Source of the DNA: RSA9 sp036381195
Lineage (GTDB): Bacteria; Gemmatimonadota; Gemmatimonadetes; Longimicrobiales; RSA9
Reading direction: 5' to 3'
Length of the DNA stretch: 64,000 bases
Assembly (NCBI GenBank): GCA_036381195.1
Contig: DASVDH010000127.1
Location: forward strand, 62,001-126,000
The notes under the pieces were generated by a model. That model saw only the letters and a program-made list of their open reading frames with translations, made no database searches and had not been told where the DNA came from. Positions 16,196 through 25,300 of this stretch are shown one piece after another. Position 1 is the stretch's first letter. Each line of letters opens with the position of its first letter. Made by a program: the position numbers and the translations under genes.

Positions 16196-17346
16196 TTGGC
16201 TCCCTCCTCTCGGTGCACGGGCATCTCGATCTCCACCCGCGTCCCCCGCCCGGGCTCGCTCTCGACCCGGACCCGTCCGCCGACCCACGCCGCCCGCTCT
16301 TCCATCCCCAGCAGCCCGATCGCCCCCGCACGCTCGGCTTCGGCCAGGTCGAAGCCGCGCCCCTTGTCCTCGACCGTCGCGACGACGCGGCCCCCGTCCC
16401 GCTCGATCCGTACCTCGACGCGGTCCGCGCCCGAGTGGCGCGCGGCGTTGCTCAACGCTTCCTGGATGATCCGGTACAGCGCCAGCTCCGCCTCGGGCGC
16501 GAGCAAGCCCGCAACGGGCTCCGTCCGGACCTGGACCTCGAGGCCCACCGACCCGGCGAGGGAGCGCGCGTACGCCTCGACCGCCGGGACCAGCCCCAGC
16601 ATGTCCAGCGCGGGCGGCCGCAGGTCGGACGCGTAGCGGCGCAGGCGCTCGATCGCGGCGGCGAGACCCTCCCGCACCTCGTCCAGGGCCGCATCCCCCG
16701 CCGCGGCGTCCGACCTCGCCCGCGCAAGGCGGAGCCGGATCATCAGCTCGCTGAGCGACTGCGCCGTGTCGCTGTACAGCTCCTGCGCCAGCCGCTTCCG
16801 CTCCTCCTCCGCGGCCTCCAGGGCGCGCGCGGTGATCGCACGCAGCCGCTGGCGGTGGGCCGCCAGGTGATCCAGCATCTCGTTCAGGACCCGGATGACC
16901 CCGCTGAGGTCCCTGTCCGCCAGCCGGGATTCCGGGACGCGCGCGTCCATGTCCCCCGCCGCGATCCGCCGCGCCGTGTGCTCCAGCGTGTGCAGCGGGT
17001 CCAGCGCGAAGCGGACCAGCACCGCGTTCACCGCCACGCTCGCCGCCGCGCCGACCAGCACCATCGGCACGATGCGCAGGACCGCGGCCGTGTCGATCGG
17101 CCCGGCGAGCAGGCCCACCGCCGCCGCAGCGGAGGCCAGCATCGCGACCGTCACGATCGCGCCGTTCGCGACCAGGATCTTGATCGGCAGGCTCACGCCA
17201 AGCAAGCGCGCCACGAACGGGCGTCCGGCCCGCGCGGCCGCCCCGGCGGGAGCAGCCTCGGCCTCGCCCCGAGCGCGTGCGGGCCTTGCGGCGACCGACT
17301 CTCCGGGCATCGGCCTCGGCTCCGTATTGCTTTCCACAAAACGCAT
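16183..17346 (-). CDS. NarX/DesK-family sensor kinase with Tyr in place of the phospho-acceptor His
   Basis: 387 residues. Two membrane segments near residues 55-110 enclose almost no periplasmic loop, followed by a HAMP domain (LDPLHTLEHTARRIAAGDMD), a coiled coil, HisKA_3 and HATPase_c. The H-box reads RKRLAQELYSDTAQSL; in this family the expected sequence is EL-His-Asp-xxxxQ, so His-Asp is replaced by Tyr-Ser (codon TAC, plus-strand bases 16774-16776). The ATPase motifs NAARHSG, EDKGRGFD and GLLGMEERA look intact. It cannot autophosphorylate on the usual residue. It might act as an allosteric partner, a phosphatase (the Gln is kept) or be inactive. The gene overlaps the response regulator gene. 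Confidence 0.85.
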   Translation of the reverse strand: MRFVESNTEPRPMPGESVAARPARARGEAEAAPAGAAARAGRPFVARLLGVSLPIKILVANGAIVTVAMLASAAAAVGLLAGPIDTAAVLRIVPMVLVGAAASVAVNAVLVRFALDPLHTLEHTARRIAAGDMDARVPESRLADRDLSGVIRVLNEMLDHLAAHRQRLRAITARALEAAEEERKRLAQELYSDTAQSLSELMIRLRLARARSDAAAGDAALDEVREGLAAAIERLRRYASDLRPPALDMLGLVPAVEAYARSLAGSVGLEVQVRTEPVAGLLAPEAELALYRIIQEALSNAARHSGADRVEVRIERDGGRVVATVEDKGRGFDLAEAERAGAIGLLGMEERAAWVGGRVRVESEPGRGTRVEIEMPVHREEGAKCRT

Positions 17347-17420
17347 GACCACATGGATTCTAGGGGGCCAGGGGCCGCGCAGTCTATCCGGCGACGCCGC
17401 AACCCGTGTCAGGAAAATCC

Positions 17421-18410
17421 CTACACGACGGCCTCCGCCGTCGCTTCCAGCGCCTCGCCTCGTGCCTCGTCGCCGCCCACGAGCGCGGTGTTGCACACGA
17501 GCACCGGCCGGTCGGTGGAGCGCACCACCTTGTCGGCGACGCTGCCGAGCAGCATGCGCCGGGGCCCGCCCAGCCCGCGCGTGCCGATGGCGATCGCGTC
17601 GGCGGCGTTGGCTTCCGCGTACTCCGTGATGGCCGCGGCGGCGGAGGGCGCGATCATGACCGCGCCGGCGACGTCGAACCCGTCATCACTCATGCGTTCG
17701 GCGAGGCGAGAGACGTACTCGACGGCCACGCGCCTGCGGTCGGAGAGGGTCGCGTCGTCGAAGACGGCGGAGGGCGGCGCGTAGTCCGCAACGGCGGATA
17801 CCGGCGAGACCACGCGGAAGAGCGAGTAGCGTGCGCCGGTGAGCGAGCCCAGTTGCACGGCCGGCCCGATGACCGCCTCGGCGGCCTCGGAGCCGTCGAG
17901 CGGGATGAGGATGTGCCGGATGCGGCCGGCGGTGCTCGCGGCCGTCGGCGCCGGGTCCTTCTCGGGCCGGATGAGCAGCACGGGCGCGGTTGCCTGGCGG
18001 ATGAAGGAGTCCGCGACGCTGCCGAGCCATGCGCGGCTGATGCCGCCGCGGCCGTGCGTGGTCATGACGACGAGGTCGATCCCGTGCTCGCGGACGTAGG
18101 TCTCGAGGACATCTGCGACCGCGCGGCGCGGCGGGTTCGAGTAGGAGATGCCGGCGATCGTGTCGGCGAGGAGGGCGAACGAGACGGACTCGCCGAGCTC
18201 CTCGGAGGCGCGGTCGGCCATGGCATTGAGGTAATCGCGCTCCGGGTCGCAGCGGATGCCGGCCCTGCCACGCACGGGTCGTGCGGTGCTGGTCCGCACG
18301 TGCACGACGTGGAGGCGTGCGGCCGAACGCCTGGCCAGCGCGATGGCGACCGGGAGCGCCTGCTCGCCGAACGGCGAGCCGTCGAGCGGGACCATGATGT
18401 TGCGGTACAT
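17421..18410 (-). CDS. Universal stress protein with two Usp domains
   Basis: 329 residues. Domain 1 (about 1-150) starts MYRNIMVPLDGSPFGEQAL and domain 2 (about 165-310) starts RHILIPLDGSEAAEAV. Both carry the ATP-binding pattern near their ends: THGRGGISRAWLGSVADS and GTRGLGGPRRMLLGSVADK. Such tandem Usp proteins bind ATP and are induced by stress or stationary phase; the target is unknown. It is 75 bases downstream of the degenerate kinase gene, so it may be in the same transcript, or be driven from the divergent intergenic region at 18411-18723. Confidence 0.93.
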   Translation of the reverse strand: MYRNIMVPLDGSPFGEQALPVAIALARRSAARLHVVHVRTSTARPVRGRAGIRCDPERDYLNAMADRASEELGESVSFALLADTIAGISYSNPPRRAVADVLETYVREHGIDLVVMTTHGRGGISRAWLGSVADSFIRQATAPVLLIRPEKDPAPTAASTAGRIRHILIPLDGSEAAEAVIGPAVQLGSLTGARYSLFRVVSPVSAVADYAPPSAVFDDATLSDRRRVAVEYVSRLAERMSDDGFDVAGAVMIAPSAAAAITEYAEANAADAIAIGTRGLGGPRRMLLGSVADKVVRSTDRPVLVCNTALVGGDEARGEALEATAEAVV

Positions 18411-18723
18411 GTCTCGGTCCTTTCCATTGTGGGACAGCGGGGCAGCGGTCCTCTGCATGGTCCCAAGCTAGGGTGCGCCGAGGAGCGAATCTGTCCGGGG
18501 GCGGAGGAAAGGTTGTAGGGAATTGGCGGGCCGGGATCGCGGGTGTGACCCGCCAGCGGGAAGGTGATGCCGCGCCTAGAATCGGAGCTGGACGGCGCGC
18601 TGGCACGCTCCAGCACCGGTGTGGCGGGAGGCGGAGTGGCGGCGCGCCGTCGGAAAGCACCGGGCCGTGTGGCCGCGCGGCGCCCGGGGCGTGGAGCCTG
18701 GCCGACCGGAAGGAGAACGGAGG
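18411..18723. other. Divergent intergenic region with a small hairpin
   Basis: The 313 bases between the divergent universal stress and acyl-CoA synthetase genes must hold both promoters. The only structure I see is TGGCGGG (18524-18530) paired with CCCGCCA (18549-18555). No clear -35/-10 pair stands out in this GC-rich stretch. Confidence 0.4.
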
Positions 18724-20922
18724 ATGACCACTGTGAGGCGAGCACCGGCCGCGCGGCGGCCCGCCGGCGCGGCGGGGCTCGACGCGATCCTGAAGCCGCG
18801 CACGATCGCGGTGATCGGCGCGTCGCGCTCGGAGGATGCGATCGGGCACCAGATCCTCGCGAACCTCGTCCACCGCGGCTTCACCGGCGCGGTCTTCCCG
18901 GTGAACCCGAGCGCGGAGGCGATCCACTCGATTCGCGCGTACCCGAGCATCGCGGACGTGCCGGGTCCGGTGGACCTGGCGGTGATCGCGGTGCCGGCGC
19001 CGCTGGTGCCGGGCGTGGCGGCGGAGTGCGCGGCGAAAGGCGTGCGCGGACTGGTGGTCATCTCGGCGGGGTTCCGGGAGGTAGGGCCCGAGGGTGCGGA
19101 GCGGGAGGCCGCGCTGGTCGGGCTGGTCCGCCGGCACGGGATGCGGCTGGTGGGCCCGAACTGCCTGGGCGTGTTGAACGCGGACGCCTCGGTCTCGATG
19201 AACGCGACGTTCGCGCCCGTGATGCCGCCGCCCGGGCGCGTCGCCTTCCTCTCGCAGTCGGGCGCGTTAGGGCTGAGCATCCTCGATTACGCGAGCGAGT
19301 ACCGCATCGGCATCTCGCAGTTCGTCTCGGTGGGGAACAAGCCGGACGTGAGCGGCAACGACCTGCTGGAGTACTGGGAAGACGATCCATCGGTCGGCGT
19401 GATCCTGATGTACGTGGAGAGCTTCGGCAACCCGCGGAAGTTCCGAAAGATCGCGTCGCGGGTCTCGAGGAAGAAGCCGATCATCGCGCTCAAGGCCGGG
19501 CGCTCGAAGGCGGGCGCGGGAGCGGCGCTCTCGCACACCGGCGCGCTCGCGGCGGACGAAACTGCGGTGGATGCGCTGCTGGCGCAGGCGGGCGTGCTGC
19601 GCGCGGCATCCGTCGAGGAGCTGTTCGACATGGCGATGGCGCTCGGCGCGCAGCCGCTGCCGCGCTCGTCACGCACGGCGATCGTCACGAACTCCGGCGG
19701 GCCCGGCATCCTCGCTGCGGATGCGCTGGAGATGCATGGCCTCGAGCTCGCGGCCCTGGGGCCGGAGACGGTGGCGCGGCTGAAGCCGCTGTTCCCGGAG
19801 GAGGCATCGCTGCGCAATCCGGTGGACATGATCGCGTCGGCGCGGCCGTCCGCCTACCGCGGCGCGCTCGAGGCCGTGCTGTGCGACGATGGCGTGGACG
19901 CCGCGATCGCGATCTTCGTCCCGCCGCTCGGCGTGCGGCAGGAGGACGTGGCCGAGGCGATCACTGCGGCGGCGCGCACGTGCCGAACGAAGCCGGTGCT
20001 GGCCGTGCTCATGGGCCGCGAGGGATTGCCGCAGGGTCGGGCCGCGCTCGAGGAGCTCGGGATCCCCGCGTACACGTTCCCGGAGTCGGCGGCGCGCGCG
20101 CTCGCGGCGCTGAACCGCTACCGCACGTGGCTGGAGCGGCCGGTGACGGAGCCCGCACCGCTGCCCGTGGATCGCGCGCGGGCCGCGGCGATCCTCGACG
20201 GCGCGGAGCGCGAGGGGCGGCGGCGGCTGAGCGAGCTCGAGTCGCTGGAGCTGCTCGACGCGTACGGCATCCGGATCGCGGCTTCACGGCTCGCGCGCAG
20301 CGAGGAGGAGGCCGTGCGTCTCGCAGCAGAGTGCGGCTTCCCGGTCGTGATGAAGCTTTCCTCGCCCGCGATCGTGCACAAGACGGACGTCGGCGGCGTG
20401 CTCGTCGGGGTGCGCAACGTGCAGGAGGTGCGCGCCGCTTACGGGCGGCTGCTCCAGATCGCGGCGACGGCGGCGCCAGGTGCGCAGGTGCACGGCGTCC
20501 TGGTGCAGGCGCAGATCGAGGGCGGCCGTGAGACGATCGCGGGGATCTCGCGCGACCGGCTGTTCGGCCCGCTGGTCATGTTCGGGCTGGGCGGGATCTT
20601 CGTCGAGGTGTTGCGGGACGTCGTGTTCCGCCTCGCGCCCATCGACGACCTGGATGCGGCGGGGATGGTGCGCGGCCTGCGAGGCGCGCGGCTGCTGACC
20701 GGTGTCCGTGGCCAGCCCCCGTGTGATACGGACGCACTCGAGGATGCGCTACGCCGGCTGTCGCAGCTCGCGATCGACTTCCCCGCGATCGCCGAGGTGG
20801 ACGTGAACCCGTTGATCGCCTTCGAGCACGGCGCCATCGCCGTGGACGCGCGGGTGGTGCTGGCCCCGGAGGCGGAAGCACGTACGCGGGCTGCGCCCGC
20901 GGCCGTCAGGGGCCGGGCTTGA
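18724..20922 (+). CDS. ADP-forming acetate/acyl-CoA synthetase, fused alpha-beta subunits
   Basis: 732 residues; ATG with a GGAGG just upstream. CoA-binding domain at about 20-150 (IAVIGASRSEDAIG), succinyl-CoA-ligase-like domains to about 470, with the active-site His in LSHTGALAADE near residue 265 and the SGGPG loop in VTNSGGPGIL. The C-terminal ATP-grasp domain starts around 500 (FPVVMKLSSPAIVHKTDVGG) and ends with EVDVNPLIAFEHG. It converts acyl-CoA, ADP and phosphate to the acid and ATP, or the reverse. In some related proteins a GNAT domain is present (protein acetyltransferases of the Pat type); none is seen here. It is divergent to the Usp gene, a frequent pairing in fermentative or stress metabolism. 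Confidence 0.9.
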   Translation: MTTVRRAPAARRPAGAAGLDAILKPRTIAVIGASRSEDAIGHQILANLVHRGFTGAVFPVNPSAEAIHSIRAYPSIADVPGPVDLAVIAVPAPLVPGVAAECAAKGVRGLVVISAGFREVGPEGAEREAALVGLVRRHGMRLVGPNCLGVLNADASVSMNATFAPVMPPPGRVAFLSQSGALGLSILDYASEYRIGISQFVSVGNKPDVSGNDLLEYWEDDPSVGVILMYVESFGNPRKFRKIASRVSRKKPIIALKAGRSKAGAGAALSHTGALAADETAVDALLAQAGVLRAASVEELFDMAMALGAQPLPRSSRTAIVTNSGGPGILAADALEMHGLELAALGPETVARLKPLFPEEASLRNPVDMIASARPSAYRGALEAVLCDDGVDAAIAIFVPPLGVRQEDVAEAITAAARTCRTKPVLAVLMGREGLPQGRAALEELGIPAYTFPESAARALAALNRYRTWLERPVTEPAPLPVDRARAAAILDGAEREGRRRLSELESLELLDAYGIRIAASRLARSEEEAVRLAAECGFPVVMKLSSPAIVHKTDVGGVLVGVRNVQEVRAAYGRLLQIAATAAPGAQVHGVLVQAQIEGGRETIAGISRDRLFGPLVMFGLGGIFVEVLRDVVFRLAPIDDLDAAGMVRGLRGARLLTGVRGQPPCDTDALEDALRRLSQLAIDFPAIAEVDVNPLIAFEHGAIAVDARVVLAPEAEARTRAAPAAVRGRA

Positions 20923-22120
20923 CGCGCGTGCGGCCGAGCAGCGCATCGAGCCGCGGGACGCGGCTGACGGGGAGCGCGCGCGGGGCCGGGCTGCGGCGCA
21001 TCCGGCGCACCGCGCGGCCTGCGGCGAATTCGACCAGCGTGCGCACGAGCAAGACGAGCACCACCAGATAGGCGGTGACGAGGAGCCGATCCTCGTCGGG
21101 GTAGAGGAGCCAGTGCGCCGCGGCAAAGATGCCCGCGACCGCGAGCAGGGCGGCGCCGGGATCGGCCCGGCCGAAGCGGCGCAGCCGCGAGGCGAACAGC
21201 CACGCGCCCAGCAAGGCGAAGAGGGCGGCGAAGGGCGGCAGGTTCGCGGGATGCGTCTCGCGCAGGTAGACCCGGGCGTAGCCGCCTGGGCCGAGCGAGG
21301 GGGTGTGTGCGGCGGGGTAGGGTAGCGGCTCGACGAACGCGTGGTGGAAGAGGACGCGCCAACCCGGCTCGCCGGCCCACGCGAAGAGCCCGGCACAGGC
21401 CGCCACGCCGGCGGCCGCCGCAACGCCCGCCCGCACGCGAGCGCCGCGGTCCTGCAGCGCGATGTATGCCGCCACGATCAGCAGCCACAGCAGGTTGTCC
21501 GGCCGGATCGGGATCGAGAGCAGCAGGAAGATCAGCCCGGCGCCGAACCGGCGCGCCTCGAACACCAGGCACAGCGCGGTCAGGACGACGACGGCGGAGA
21601 GCGCGTCCGGCGTGGAGAGCTGGCCGGTCTCGAGCACGACCTGCACGGCCATGATCGCCCATGCCGTCGCCAGCGCGGCGCCGGGCGCCAGGAACCGCGA
21701 CAGCCACAGCAGGACGATGATCCCGATGCCGGCGTAGGCCGCGCGAGAGATCCACACGCTCGCACGGATCGGCTCCAGGCCCAGCGCGCCGAGCGCGCGG
21801 ATCAGGAGCGGGTACGCCGGCTTCACGCTGTAGAAGGGGAGCTGCTGGGCGAACGCGGCGGGATCCGCGGCGACGGTCTGCCTGAGCTCGTCGCCCTCCA
21901 CCAGCCACGCGTACTGCTCCGGCGGGACCACCTCGGCGGCGCGGTCGTACGTCCGCCGGTGCGCCTCGACGGGTGAGACGCCGGCCATCCGGTACGCCGC
22001 GCCGACGTAGCCCAGCATGTCCCAGTTGTAGTAGGGCTCCGCCCAGCGGAGGTTGGCGGCGAGCAGCGCGAGCAGGACGAGGGCGGTCGCGAGACGACGC
22101 ACGGGGCGCAGCTCCGGCAA
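20906..22120 (-). CDS. Polytopic membrane protein, possible lipid-linked-sugar glycosyltransferase
   Basis: 404 residues with about nine hydrophobic segments. The first (ATALVLLALLAANLRWA) is followed by an extracytoplasmic region with EPYYNWDMLGYVG, in which the acidic residue after the first helix resembles the catalytic Asp of GT39/GT87-like (PMT/ArnT-fold) enzymes. A second loop carries RPDNLLW. Pattern only; no specific family recognised. The C-terminal 40 residues are basic and cytoplasmic. Its stop overlaps the 3' end of the synthetase gene by 17 bases in a tail-to-tail arrangement. Confidence 0.6.
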   Translation of the reverse strand: MPELRPVRRLATALVLLALLAANLRWAEPYYNWDMLGYVGAAYRMAGVSPVEAHRRTYDRAAEVVPPEQYAWLVEGDELRQTVAADPAAFAQQLPFYSVKPAYPLLIRALGALGLEPIRASVWISRAAYAGIGIIVLLWLSRFLAPGAALATAWAIMAVQVVLETGQLSTPDALSAVVVLTALCLVFEARRFGAGLIFLLLSIPIRPDNLLWLLIVAAYIALQDRGARVRAGVAAAAGVAACAGLFAWAGEPGWRVLFHHAFVEPLPYPAAHTPSLGPGGYARVYLRETHPANLPPFAALFALLGAWLFASRLRRFGRADPGAALLAVAGIFAAAHWLLYPDEDRLLVTAYLVVLVLLVRTLVEFAAGRAVRRMRRSPAPRALPVSRVPRLDALLGRTRVKPGP

Positions 22121-22326
22121 ACGGACGTGCAGGAGTTGAGCACGTGCCGGGCCGCCCGGCGGGGCCGGGACGCCAGGAGAGTGGGCCGGGCCCGCCGTGG
22201 ACCTGCCGCGCGACCGGGCCGCCGTCTCGCGGCGCGGCAGCGCGGCGCAGGACGCGAGCGCGAAGTAGTCGGCATAGTTGATGCTCCCTGGGGATCTGCG
22301 CCACAGGCCCCGAGCGGGAGCACAGC

Positions 22327-25300
22327 GTGCGAGCGGACGGAAGGCGGCCCGAGCCGGGCGAGGCCGAGCGCAGGGGAGCGGAAGCGGCGCGGGCGGGGCG
22401 GTACGGGACGCTGTCCCGCGCCGCTGCCTTCGCGGCGCTCGCGCTGGGGCTCGCGGTCCTCGCGGGTTGGGCGCTGAACGAGCCCGTGCTGATCCAGGTG
22501 GGGCGCGGGTACGCGCCGATGCCGCCCCTGGCTGCCGTGGATTTCGTCGTGGGCGGCCTCGCGCTGCTGCTGAGCCGCCCGGCGGATGCGGGACGCGCCC
22601 GCCGGGCCGCCGGCGCAGCCCTCGCCGGCGTGCTCACGCTGCTGAGCCTCGCGAACGTCGCGCACCAGATCGCGGGCGACATCGCGCCCCTGGGCAACCT
22701 GCTCTTCCCGGCCGCAGTCGCGGCGAGTCCGTGGCCCGACCCCTGGCCCGCCACGAGCACGGCGCTCGCGTTCTCGCTCATCGGGCTCGCGCTGCTGACC
22801 CTGGCGCTGCGCGTGCGTGCTGGCGACCTCGCGACGCAGGTCCTCGCGCTGGCCGCTGCCTTCCTCGCTCTGCACACGCTCGTCCTGTACATCTACGACA
22901 TCAACGTCCTCATCGGCCGCCAGGCGTACACCCCGATGGCGCTGCACAGCGCGCTCGGTGTGCTCGTGCTCGCGCTCGGCATCCTGCTCGCGCGCCCGGA
23001 CCGCGGGCTCATGCGCACCGTGACTGCAGAGGACATCGGAGGAGACACCGCGCGCAAGCTGCTACCCGTGGCGCTGGCCGCCCCGCTGCTGTTCGGGCTC
23101 GCGCGCGTGCCGGGGCTGGAGGCCCGGCTCTTCGGGCCCGTGCTCGGCATCACGCTGGCGCTCACGCTCAGCATCGCCGCGCTCGTGGCGCTGGTCTGGT
23201 GGACGGCGCGCGCTGTGCACCGGTTGGAGCAGGCGCGGATGCGTGCGCTGGAGCGCGCCGAGTTGACGCGCGTCGAGCGGGAACGCGCGGCGGCACGGCT
23301 CCGCCTCGCGCTCGAAGCGGCCCAGGTGGGCACGTGGGACTGGGACGTGCGCACCGGCGCCGTCACCTGGTCGCGCGAGCTCGAGGCGATCTACGGGTCC
23401 GACCCCGAGCTCGTTCCCCGCTCCGTCGAGGAGCTGTGGCAGGCCGCCCACCCGGAGGATCGGGCTCGCGTGCGTGCGGCCATCGAGCGTGCGCTGGAGT
23501 CCGGCGAGTCGTACCACCTCGAGTTCCGCACGATCCGGCCGGACGGCGCGGTGCGCTGGGTCGAGATGTGGGGCACCGTGTTCCGTTCGGCGCAAGGCGA
23601 GCCGGCGCACATGGCCTGCCTGTGCCGGGATGTCACCGAGCGCGTCGAGGAGGCCCGGGCGAAGGCGCGGCTCGCGGAGATCGTCGAATCGTCGGACGAC
23701 GCGATCGCGTGGGGCGATCTGGACGGCACGATCCGGAGCTGGAACCGTGCCGGTGAGCGCCTGTACGGCTACACCGCCGCGGAGATGGTGGGCGAATCCG
23801 CGTACAAGCTCGCGCCGCCCGGGCGCGAGGGAGAGATTGCCACGATCCTGGATCGGCTCCGGCGCGGCGAGCGGATCGAGAACTTCGAGACCGTGCGCCG
23901 GACGAAGGACGGGCAGGACATCGACGTCTCCCTGACGGTCTCGCCCGTTCGCGACGCGGCGGGCCGCGTGATCGGCTGGTCGATCATCGCGCGCGACATC
24001 ACCGCGCAGAAGCAGGCTGAGGCCGAACGCGAACGGTTGCTCGCGAGAGAGCGGGAGGCGCACGCGGCAGCGGAGGCTGCGCGGCGGGAGGCAGAGCGGC
24101 ATACGCGTCAGGAAACCGCGCTCCGCCGGGCGGCAGAAGCGCTCACGGAGACGTACTCACCCGACGAAGTGATCCGGCAGATCGCGGATGCCGCGCTCGA
24201 GGCGACGGGCGCGGACGGCGCGTTCGTGCTGCGGCTGGACCGAGAACTGCGAGACCTGCGCGTCGCAGCTGCGGCCGGCACGCACGTTCCCGCGTTGGGC
24301 CAGCACTTTCCGTATCGCGGCTCGGCGACGGAGAGCGTGCTCGAGCGTGGGGGCGTCGAGAGCGAGAACATCCCGGGGTCGAGGGACACGGGCCTGCCCG
24401 AGGAAGTGCGCCGGTCGTGCGGCCGCTGCCACGCCATCATCGTCCCGCTCGTCGACTCCGGCGAAGAGATCGGCTCGCTCATCCTGGTGCGCGTGCCGGA
24501 GCGCCGGCCGTTCGGCGTGGAGGAGCGCGAGCGCGCAGACACGTTCGCGCACCTCACCTCGCTCGCGCTGCGCAAGATCCACCTGCTCGAGGAGGCGGAG
24601 CGCGGGCGCAAGGAGATGGAGCAACTCCTGGAGAGCCGCGGCCGGCTCACGCGCGGCTTCAGCCACGACGTCAAGAATCCCCTGGGCGCGGCGGAGGGCC
24701 AGCTCGCCCTGCTGGAAGAGGGCGTGCTCGACCACCTGGCGCCGCGGCAACGTGAGGGCGTGCAGCGCGCGCGCAGCTCGATCCGCACGGCGATTCGCCT
24801 GATCGACTCGCTGGTCGAACTGGCGCGTGCGGAGGCCGGCCGGCTCGCCGTGGAGCTGGAGCCGACCGACGTCCGCGGCGTCGTACAGGAAGTGGTGGAA
24901 GAGTACCGCTCCGCGGCGGAGGCAAAGGGGCTCGAGGTCGAGACCCGGCTCGCGGAGGAGCTGCCCATCATCCGCTCCGATGTGGACCGGATTCGCCAGA
25001 TCCTGGCCAACATGATCGTGAACGCGGTGAAGTACACGGAGCACGGCCGCATCACCGTGGTGGCGAAGCGCGGCGAGGGAAAGGCCGCAGCACCCGGACC
25101 GGGGCGCTGGATGGTGGTGGAGGTGTCCGACACGGGGCCCGGCATCCCGCAGGGGATGCAGGAGGCTGTCTTCGGCGAGTTCATCCGCCTGGAGCCGGGC
25201 CCGGGTCGTGGCGCGGGGCTGGGGCTCGCGATCAGCCGTCGGCTCGCCCGTTTGCTGGGTGGCGACATCACGCTGCGGAGCGAGCCCGGGAAGGGCTCGA

